Below are positions 11,510-20,546 of a stretch of DNA of 24,473 nt, one piece after another. The notes beneath the pieces were generated by a model. It had not been told where the DNA came from. It searched no databases and worked only from the letters and a program-made list of their open reading frames with translations. This DNA comes from Monoraphidium neglectum. Lineage: Eukaryota > Chlorophyta > Chlorophyceae > Sphaeropleales > Selenastraceae. Numbering within the stretch: the first letter of the stretch is position 1; each line of letters starts with the position of its first letter. A program made the position numbers and the translations under genes. The stretch covers positions 1 to 24,473 of the forward strand of contig NW_014013079.1 in assembly GCF_000611645.1 (NCBI RefSeq), given 5' to 3'.

Positions 11510-14181
11510 CTAAACCCCGCCCGCCGCCGCGACGCCGGCCTTTGCTGTGCGCAGGAAGCTCTGCAGTGACGCCAGCCGCTTGTCAATGTCGGCGATCTCA
11601 GAGCTCGCATCCTCAAACACGCCGCCGCCGCTACCCCCTCCGAGGCTCGCCGCGCTGACGCCGCCCCCACCTGCACCGCCTGGCGCTGCCAATGCAGGGC
11701 CGCCTGTGCCCGAGCGCGGCGCGGCCGCAGTAGAGACTAGCAGCGCCGGCTGCAGCGGGGCACTGCCAGGGCCTGGCCCCGGCAAAGGTGCTACCGCTCT
11801 GGCCGTCACCGGCGCCGCCGCAGAGCTTGGACGCTGCTGCTGCTGCTGCCTCGAAACATAGTCAGAGAGCTTGCGCTGCACGCTCTGCAGCGCTCGGCCC
11901 GGGGACGCCGCTGCGCCGCGACCTGGAGGTTGGGTGAAAGGGCGTTGACGCGCGAGGCAGCTCCGCTTCAGCCGGCAAACATGAGTGCAATCGTGGTTCG
12001 AACGCTGCCTTGTTGGCGACCCTGATGAGGCGACACGAGACCACATGAGGCCGTGTACCGCCCACTACTGCCCGCCCACCACCACACACCTGATGAGCCC
12101 CAAGCAGGCTGCGCTGCTGGCTGCGACCAACCACCCCTGCCTGCAGTCGACGCAGGGCTGGCGGCCGCCGCTGCCGGCTGCCCTCCCTGTTGCCGCCCCA
12201 CGCTGCCCTGCCGGCTGCCGCCAACGGCCCCGCCGCCATCACCGCCGGCCGAGCCGCTGCGTCCCCTGGACCCCGGCCGGCTCTGCGCCGGCGACGCCGC
12301 GACCGACGACGCCCGCGACCGCGGGGGCGTCGCGCCCCTGCTGCCGGCCCCGCCGCCGCCGAACACCGCCCCGCGGGCAGTCGCGGCGGCGAGCTCGCGC
12401 TCTCGCTTCTGCCTGACGTACTCTGTGGGGTCGAAGCGCGGCGCAGACCCAGCCCGCGGCGACGACGCCGCAGACGCGGGCGCCGACCCGCGCGGCCGCA
12501 CGTACCCCGGCGACTGCGTGCGGCTGCCAGCTTGGCCGCCAGCCGGCGGGCGGGGCGGCGCGTAGCCGCCGCCGGGTCGGGTGGGGGTGTTGCCGCGGCT
12601 GCTGGTCGCGGGCGGGCGGCTGCTGCTGCCCCCTGCGGGGTACTTGCTGCTGCTAGGGAGGTACGAGGTCGCGCCCGGCCACCTGGAGTTGGGGGCATTC
12701 AACACGCATGTGACACAGAGCAGCCGCTGCTTGACAACCCTTGAGACACTGCAAGCGCCAGGCCTGACGCCACTCGTGCGCAGCGGAGCACCGCGTCGCA
12801 ACTCTAGCCTGGCCCCACAATCCGTGGACCACATCTTCCCCTTCACCTGTATGCCTCCCCCACACGGCGGCCGGTGCTGGCCGACCGCTGCGCTGCGCCC
12901 TGTGGCGCCCGCCTGCGCGCCAATTCCAGCTCCTCCTCCAGGTGCCTGCGCCAGGAACCGTTGCGACACTGGGCATTTCAATCGCAGCAACGCGACAAGA
13001 AGGTGCCGGACATGCCACCATCCAACAGGACTTGGCAGGCGCACGCTGGGGCTGCCGCTCTCGTCGTGCGGGAAGCCAAGAGCCAACGTGCGCAGCGCCG
13101 GCCGCTCGGGCCGTTGCCCCCTGGGCTGCCTCCAGGGCCCTGACCTGCATCTGCTCCTCAGCTCCCGCACAGCCTCCCGCGCCAGCTGGAGCTCATCGTG
13201 CACCTGGCACCAACACACACGCGTGGTTGCAAGCGGTTGTTCATCTGTCACCAGGGGGACCCGATCATGTGTTCAGGGGCTGCCATTTGGAACGGCCGAG
13301 TGGCAGCCATATGAGCGCCGAGCACAGGCTCCCCAGGACGCTGGTCATCGGCCGTCACTCGGCTCGCTTCCAACGTGAGAGCTGCATGCACCGACGTACC
13401 GCCCGCTGCCCCGCCTCGCCCACCTCCTGCCACTCCTTGGCCTTGCGCCGCAGCTCCCGCCGATGCAGCCCCGCCTCGCGCTCCGCCTCGACCTCCGCTG
13501 CCTCCAGCCGCGCCCGCAGCAGGTCCCGCTCCTTCAAGGCCTGCCGAGGGAGGGAAAACAGGCACACGGCGTGGGGTCGGCAGAAACATGATGCAAAGGG
13601 TGAAGAGGATTTGCCACAGGTGCTGGCAGGTGACGCAGATGGTTGCTGAGCGTTGCCGCACAAGCACTCAGTGTGCATCCAGTCACCTCAGCCGCTCCGT
13701 CGCGGCCGCCTCACCGCTTCGAGCCGCTGCGAAAGGACGTCCGCCGAGGCGCCGCTGCTCGTCGCCAGCGCCCCACTGCCGCGCCGTGCGTCCAAGGCAT
13801 CCTCCTGCAGGTCGTCCTCCAAGCCGCCACCCCCGCCGTTGGCCATCCCAGCATCCCCGACACGGCCCCCGTGCCTGCTCCGCGCCACAACGTCAGCGCC
13901 GCTGCGCCGCGACCTGGAAACTGGGCTGCTGCGCTTCCCGCCGTCGCCGGCGCCGCCGCGGCCCTGCAGGCGCGCGTTTTCGTCCCGCAGCTGCGCGATC
14001 AGCGCCACAAGGCGGGCGGGGTCTGGCCCGTCCTCCTGGGCCAGTGGCAGCGGGTAGTGCACCCGATCGAACTCAGATGCGTACGTCAGGATGAGGTAGC
14101 GCTTGCCCGCCGACGACGCGGGCAGGGGCCTCGCGGCCGCTGGCGGTTTCCCTCCCCCTGCGACCCCGCCGCCGCCGGCCG

Positions 14182-14226
<45 letters not shown>

Positions 14227-14840
14227 GCTTCTTGGATTTGAGCGCCTCCAGGTCCTGATATGTCAGGAGGTCCATGAACACGGCGTCTGACTGCTGGCGC
14301 GCAGCGGACAGCAGCATGCGCACAAACACGCCGAACTTCTTGAAGCTGCCTGTCTTGCAGGTGATGTCCTCCACGTCTGGACGGGCGGGGTGGCCAGGAT
14401 GGGGGTGGGCAGGATGGGGGTGGCGCACGCGGCGTCAACCACCCTCCAACAGTCTGGTGGCCTGTCCGCCGTCAGTAGCTGCAGATGAAAATGCATGCTT
14501 GTCTGCTGCAACCACAGCTCTATGTTGTGGTTGAGGCCGGGCGCGCGGCGCGGCTCTTGCACGTTCAGCTAGACTCACACTTGGCGCTGAACTGCCCCCG
14601 CCACCGCGCCAGGCTCTCGCACTCCTCGATCTCCACGGTGAGTGTATCATCCGCATCGGCATGCACCACCATTGTATAATGCACGCCATGGAATGAGATG
14701 TCCACCTGTTGAACAGTGAGCAGCATGCACCACAACGACTACGTCAGGGGTCAAACGCGCCAAGCGCCCCTGGTCGGCTGCCCTGCTCGCTCTGCACATA
14801 CCGTGTCGTGCAGCTCCTGCCCAGTCGCCGCGCCTTCCAT
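11510..14840 (-). CDS. VFL3: VFL3/CCDC61 basal-body protein
   Basis: CCDC61, called VFL3 in Chlamydomonas, builds basal-body-associated fibres and controls basal-body number and placement; its N-terminal head is XRCC4-like and its middle is a coiled coil. Eight exons join in phase: 14840-14802, 14705-14579, 14376-13715, 13540-13400, 13203-13145, 12945-12847, 12682-12090 and 11922-11510, giving 710 residues, longer than the animal protein. Head blocks: DISFHGVHYTMVV, WRGQFSAKYVEDITCKTGSF, FMDLLTYQDLEALKSKK and YLILTYASEFDRVHYPLP. Residues 107-120 are 14 glutamines inserted between the last two blocks. Exons 4-6 encode the coiled coil (KERDLLRARLEAAEVEAER, VHDELQLAREAVRELRSR, HLEEELELARRR). Exon 7 is a Ser/Gly/Pro/Arg-rich disordered region with FDPTEYVRQKRERE. 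The C-terminus has SSEIADIDKRLASLQSFLR, a conserved motif of the family. The 13-residue first exon is inferred from its donor and the fit to exon 2. Confidence 0.92.
14183..14224 (-). repeat. (CTG)14 repeat, polyglutamine of VFL3
   Basis: 14 uninterrupted CTG on the plus strand, read as CAG on the coding strand: glutamines 107-120 of the VFL3 homologue, in a loop of the head domain. Confidence 0.95.
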
Positions 14841-15129
14841 ACTGGCCGCAGCTACGATGAAGGCCAGAAGCAGCAACCCATACGGGCCCAAAGATCGTCA
14901 CTTCAACATATGGCGGAAAATCAAATGCAATGTGATAACTGGATAACTCCCATGAGATTGTATGATACGCACGACGAGCACGGCCAAGGACAACTACTGT
15001 ACTGATGTTTGAAGGCGTCTGCAGTAGCAAATATAATTTCACAGGGATGCGTTGCAAAGGCGGATACGGTATACTAGAAAGAGTTCTCCAGAATTGTTGA
15101 GGGCCAGATCACTTACGCGCGAAGATCTG
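14841..15129. promoter_or_regulatory. Bidirectional intergenic region, VFL3 / CANIN-like gene
   Basis: The two start codons diverge across 289 bp, so both promoters should lie here. The 14900-15110 part is clearly richer in A+T than the flanking exons (for example around 14930-14965 and 15025-15090). No specific binding site is claimed. Confidence 0.6.
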
Positions 15130-17871
15130 ATGCCAATGACAGACGCGGGGCCAGGCGGCGAGCTGGAAGAGGAGGAAGCTTGGGGAGACATCCATGTCGA
15201 CACCAAAAAGTGAGCCAAGGCTGTCAGGCATGCCAGCCACTACTCTCGTGGCGCCGTCCTCGTCGCCCGCAGGTGGGCTCACAAGACGCGCTCTCGCTCC
15301 CCGCAGGTTCGCAGCCGTCGACCGTGCCGTTGGCGCAATTGTAAAAAGCCGCGCCGCCCGCAAGGCAAAGGAGGCGGAGCTGAGGGCGCGCGTCGCGCAG
15401 CAGCAGCAAGAGCTTAGCGAGGCGGCGGCGGAGCGCCTCGCCGCCGCTGGCGAGCGCGCCGCGGAGGCGGAGGCCGAGGCCGCGGCCCGGCGCGAGGGGC
15501 ATGCTGCCGACATTGAGGGCATGGAGGCGGAGGTGAAGGGCGAACTGGCGGGCGGCGTCGGCGCCGGTAGGACGGCAGCGCCAGAGCCAGCGACGCTCGA
15601 GGCGGTCATACAGCCCGCGCCGGTGCGCCACGCGCAGCCTTTTGGGCATGGCGCCCCCTGATGGCGGCCTCCATGCATGCCGCGCATGCCGGACATGTGG
15701 TGACTTGAGGTCATGCTGAGCTGTGAAATGGGAAGCAGCGCAAGCAGCCTGCATGCGTGCAGCAGTCCGACGAGCCCGCACCCCGACAAGCGGTTGAAAC
15801 TTCCCCCCACAGCAACCCCCTCCTCAACGCCCTCCCACGGCTGCCGCCCCCAGCCGCCGCCCGTCATCGACGTTGCGGCCTTGCCGGCCGTCCAGCAGCT
15901 GGCTGAGCTGTCGCCGCAGCTGACCCCATGGGAGGCGTTCCGGCTGCTGCTGGCCCAGCGCGCAGCGATGCCGCGGCCGCCGGACGAAGCGACCGCGCGG
16001 GCGGTGTTTGCGGCGGCCTGCCACTCAGACGAGCCCCAGCTGGCGCAGGATGCGGCAGCAGCGTTTCTGGGGTGGTGCGGAGCGGGGCCGCTGGCGGCAG
16101 GTGAGGGCCCCCGCGAGCCGTTGAGTTTGGGGCGAGCTGAGCGCAGCCGTGGGTTTGGGAGAGTGGGGCGTTGCACCCTCCATGCAGAGGCACCGCAGCC
16201 GCACTCCTCCAAAATCGTTGCCGCCGGTTCGCTCTTCTGCCATGTTGTCCCAAGCCGACTGCGGCCTGCTGCTGGAATCGCTGGACATAGAGGGGCCCCC
16301 ACCGCCGCCGTCGACCCCGTGGCTGCCTGGCGCCCAGGACTTCCTGGACGCGCTTTTCGCGATGGGCTGCAGCAAGCCGGCCCCACAGGCCGCAGCTGGT
16401 CGCGGCGGCGGCAGCCGTGGCGGGGGCGGCGCTGGGGCAGCGGCAGCGGCGGCGGCCCAGCAGCAGCAGCAACAGCAGCAGGAGCATCAGCAGGGCGCCG
16501 CAGGCGGTGCAGGTGTTGCGGCAGGGTACCGTGACGCCAACCTCCACCTGCTGCTGCAACTGCTGGCTTCGCTGTGCCAGCTGTCGTCCGCCGGGCGGCT
16601 GCCCGCCCTGCAGCTGCCCGAGGGCCACGGCCGCCAGCTGGCGGCCGCGCTGCTGCACCTCCACGCCGACCCGCGCGCGCGCGCCGCCGCGCTGCCGCAG
16701 CTGCACGACGCGCTCGCTGCGCTGCTGGACGCGTTTGGCGAGACCGAGTGGGGCCGAGTGCTGCCCGACCTCGCGGCCCGCCTGGCGGCGCCGCTGGGGC
16801 CGTCCCACCGGGCAGCGCTGGGCGTGCTTCTCGAGCTGCCAGCCACCGGGGCGAGCGGGCGGGCGTGCGCACTGCAGCGGGCGGGGGGGATGCAGCTGCT
16901 GCACCGGCTGGTCAGGCGGGAGCCGCCGGTGAGCGGGGCACGCGGGAAATGCTTGTTAGGGGGTCACAGCGCCCCCAGGGGCTGCCCAGCCGCTTGAAAC
17001 CTCTGGTTGTAACCAAATGTGATGGGTCCCAGGAGGACGTGGTTTCCAGCATTTCCTTGTCAGCATGGAGCTGCCTCGTTGCGTGCTCATGACCAACGCA
17101 GCAAACCCCCGGCACCCCTCGTGGTCCCCCTTTCCCAGCCGGCGCCCTCGGGCCGCGCCCGCGCCGGCGCCGCGGCCGGCCCGAGCGCGCTCGACGCGGT
17201 CACCGCCCTGGGGTCGGACGACCAGGCGGTGGCGAAGCTCGTGCAGCGGCTGACGCCCAGCGGCGACGCAAGCAAGCGCGGCGGTGGCGGTGGCGGCGGC
17301 AAGGGGGCGGCGTCGGCGTCGACGGACTACTGGGCGCTGCAGTCTGCTGTGGAGGCGGTGGACATGGTGCTGTGGAGCTTCGTGGACCGGCCGGGCGGCG
17401 AGGGTGAGGAGGGCCCCTGTTTCTTGTCCAAGGGTCGGTGCACCACAAATCGTACAATGCTGTTTTGGGGGAACTGTCTTTACAAGCATGGAGAGGCATC
17501 TGGCTGACAGACGGGGTGCTTGCGCCAATGGGTTGGGCACCGGAGGCTTGTCGGTGCAGATTGGCAGTGCTTTTTGTGCTCAGGCGGGCATGGGCAACAG
17601 CAGAGCACGGCGCCGACACACCGCAACAAGCCAGCTCTGTCGATGACCTCCAAGCGCCGCCACACCACCCCCACACGGCCAACAATGGCGCCCCAAAGGT
17701 CCAGGCCTGGACGAGCGCATCAGCGCGCTGTTCATCGCACACCTGCAGACCCTGACGCGGCTGCTGCGGTCCCAGGTGTCGGCCCATCACTTGCGTATGC
17801 GCATCTCTGAGCTTCAGAATGTGTACGAGCCCGAGTTCTTCAACCAGGTGTGCGTGTGCGTGCGTGCGTGC

Positions 17872-17908
<37 letters not shown>

Positions 17909-18048
17909 TTGGTGAGTGTGGAATGCGCACACGGCTCGTGCGCACTTGCTTGCTCACTGGCACTTGTGCACATGTGCTTGGTACAGCTCGTGTCTGTGTC
18001 TGCAATCGCCCTCGCACTTGGCAGGCATATACAATCGCCGTTTGCTGA
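15130..18048 (+). CDS. Helical protein resembling the CANIN/SLF2 (SMC5/6-interacting) family
   Basis: Exons that join in phase: 15130-15209, 15307-15566, 15813-16100, 16255-16928, 17139-17403, 17705-17847 and tentatively 18025-18048, about 577 residues. Residues 1-26 are acidic (GGELEEEEAWGDIHVDTK). Residues about 45-105 are an Ala/Glu/Arg coiled coil (KAKEAELRARVAQQQQELSE). From about residue 150 it is alpha-helical: LTPWEAFRLLLAQRAA, WLPGAQDFLDALFAMG, an Ala/Gln-rich insertion with eight glutamines (near 16459-16482), LHLLLQLLASLCQL, and LRMRISELQNVYEPEFF near the end. The order and spacing of these helices, with a Trp-x-Pro block before a leucine-rich helical array, recall SLF2/FAM178 proteins that load the SMC5/6 complex onto damaged DNA. 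This is fold-pattern recognition, not a firm motif match. The last exon is uncertain: the strongest acceptor (after 18024) gives a short AYTIAVC end, but later acceptors (for example after 18072) give longer tails. The gene is divergent from VFL3. Confidence 0.7.
17848..17905 (+). repeat. (TG)n microsatellite at a 5' splice site
   Basis: GTGTGCGTGTGCG followed by TGCG and TG repeats. It starts at the donor dinucleotide of intron 6 of the CANIN-like gene, directly after the CAG codon ending at 17847. Confidence 0.93.
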
Positions 18049-19063
18049 TCGGATGGGCAAGTGCTTGGCAAGCTCTTTTCAATGGTGCGCGAATATGCCG
18101 TGGTCTGCAGTGCTTCTGACCTGCGCCCGGCGTACCTGTCCCTCCCGGCGTTCCCTGCAGCTTTGGCAGCCGCCTGCGTGATGGCGGGGCACAGCGAGCG
18201 CAGCGGAAGCAGGACGCAGCGGCGGCAGGCGCACCACGAACGGCACCATCATTTTGGGTGGCAGCAGCCTCACAGCAGATGTGGCCCGTCCAGCTCGTTT
18301 GGAGGGCACAGAGTTGGACTTCAACAGGCCTTGCTTAGCCACAGCTGCTTTCTACTTGCATGTGGCACTCGCAATGCGCATTTTTCCTGCTGGCGGTACA
18401 AGCAAAGTAGGGCACCATGAGCATGAGGCAGGCTGCAGCCTGAGTATCAGCTGCGGGGGAGGAGGCCGACTGAAATAATGTCATTTTCGAGCTATCATAC
18501 CTCCAAGCGCCTGGGCCGTGTTGGATGAATGGCCCGCTGTGCAGCCCCTTCCTGGCTTGCTTTGCCTCCTCGCATGCCCGCACCTGCTGTGGCTTGTATT
18601 TGGACTAAAAAGGTAAACATTACAGATGTTGGTGAAGATGAGTTTGGGCCCTTTGTGGTGCTGCTTTCAATTGCAGGACGCTGGGGAGCTGCGGGCTGAC
18701 GCGTCCCCTTGGTTGACCTACTGACCCTCATCAGATGTCGTTTGACAGCGGGCTGCACGGCTGCCGGGGAGTACAAACACACGAGCCGATCGGGCCCAGG
18801 TTTGAGACATTTCCGGGCCGCTGCACGCAGGCCGCTTCTGTTCGTAACCAGGCATGACTGCGTCCGCTTCTAGCCCACGGGAACCCCCGACTGGTGATGC
18901 ACAAGCACACATATCCAAACGATTCTAGCCCGAATACTAATTTCACTCTAAAAGGAAGCCTGTCACGGATTGACTCGTCACTGCAACTCATTCACAATCC
19001 CTAGAGCAGCAGGCACTCATTCAGCAGTGCGTGAACGGTCAGTGCATAGCTGTTACTGGAAAT
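18049..19063. other. 1 kb gap between two plus-strand genes; possible unplaced exons
   Basis: It holds the 3' end of the CANIN-like gene and the promoter of the FEA1-like gene. Three stretches look somewhat protein-like on the plus strand: 18073-18200 (LFSMVREYAVVC...), 18245-18345 (NGTIILGGSSLTADVARP, LEGTELDF), and 18678-18722 (DAGELRADASPWLTY then a stop, after a good TTGCAG acceptor). They could be further 3' exons of the CANIN-like gene, but no donor/acceptor chain was found that joins them convincingly. The 18900-19000 part is low in G+C. No TGTAA was found in the first 600 bases. Confidence 0.4.
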
Positions 19064-20511
19064 ATGCGCACAGGTGAAGCCCTGGCCTTCAAATACGGGA
19101 GGGGGTGCTCCCCACCCCTGCATGCCCGGCGCCGCCTGAGGAACGGCGTGAGGGCCGCATCCGATGCCGCAGCGGCGGCAAGCCGGCCAAAACAGCCGCC
19201 ACTGTACCCCGCTATACATGCATACGCCGCAGTCGTTCTCCTTGCCGCGGCGGCTTTGGTTTTCACGGTCGGCGCCGCTGCCCAGGGCACCAAGGGCCAG
19301 GCACTGCGTGGCTACACTTTTGTTTCAGATGTCACACGTGAGCGTGGTGCATGCAGCAGCCGTCCTTCTATGTGGTTACACAGGCGCACAACCAAGTCCC
19401 CATGGCAGCCGCGGCGCAGCGCCAGCGCCGGCAAGCTCACCCTATCACCAACCGACCCGCGGGCCCAAAGCCCCCACACCCCGCTCTGCATGCGGTGGGC
19501 GCACAAATCACCGATCATAAGCCCGGCGTCACCTCCGCACAAGGCGCTGGATATGCTGCCATGTCGGGAGCCCACACATCAAAGCCCGTGCTCCACGCCC
19601 TTTGATTGACCAACGCAGCATACCTTGGTGTCTCCAAGGACATCTGTGCTATTAAGAAGGTCATTAATTCAAGGGATCCCGACTACGGCGGCGCTCAGGT
19701 GAGTCGCCTCAGCCCGCGTCCCGCTAGCCGGTGCGCCGCAAGCAGCCCATGGCACGCAGAGCGAGCAGCTGCGGCGTCGCACGGGGCTCCTTGCTTTGGT
19801 GGGCGATGGGGTGTGTGGCGGCTCGCAGGCGGTCCCCGGTCGACCACACAGGTTGTTGCTGCTGTGGAGGTCAACAGCGCTGCTGTGCAGCAACCGGCGA
19901 TGATTTCTGCGGCCCCTGATTAGGCTCCCTGTGCACCATTGAGGCCCCTGGCCTGGTGTATCGCGCCGCGCCTGGCTGCCCCTATCAAGTTTGCTGAACG
20001 CTGCACGTTCAGCGTGCCCTGGTGCTGCGCTCCCACCCACAACGCAGAACATCTACTCCACGGGGTCAACGGGCAGCCTGGCGCTGAAGACTCTCGGTGA
20101 GGGGCTGCGCGACCACAGGCCTGCCGTGCTCGCTTGCCGCCGGGATGATTCGTTTCCGCGCGCACTCGGGCGCACTGCATGCGCTGCCTCCAGCAAAGGA
20201 GCCACAAATGCAGCCTCGAGCTGACATGACCCTCCGCCTTGACGCCGTCTTCTCTGCCCCATTTCTCCTTACCATTGAGCAGCAACCAGTACTGACTCCC
20301 CAGGCGCCTTCTGGTCGACCAGCGCAAAACACTTCAGTGAGTGCTGGCTGAGTCGACTAATTGGCCCCTGCGGCGCAGATTGCATTTTGCTTCAGTGGCA
20401 GGGTTCATTTAGCAGCTGCAGTCCTTGCGGATAAGTGCCAGCACCGCATGAGGCGGGCAGTTCTGCTAACCACCTTGGCAGTAGACATCCTCAATCTTCG
20501 CACTCATGTGT

Positions 20512-20546
<35 letters not shown>

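Noticed and set aside
12190..12744. Arg/Pro-rich plus-strand open frames opposite VFL3 exon 7
   Set aside because: Antisense shadow of a Ser/Gly/Arg-rich coding region; no motif.
11968..13251. 427-codon minus-strand open frame taken as one exon
   Set aside because: It runs through three VFL3 exons and the introns between them; the splice sites and phases (13145/12945, 12847/12682) restore the coiled-coil and FDPTEYV blocks, so it is not a single exon.
15109..16872. 587-codon minus-strand open frame, the longest in the window
   Set aside because: Low-complexity Arg/Ala/Ser/Pro translation antisense to the in-phase plus-strand exons of the CANIN-like gene; long antisense frames are expected in GC-rich coding DNA.
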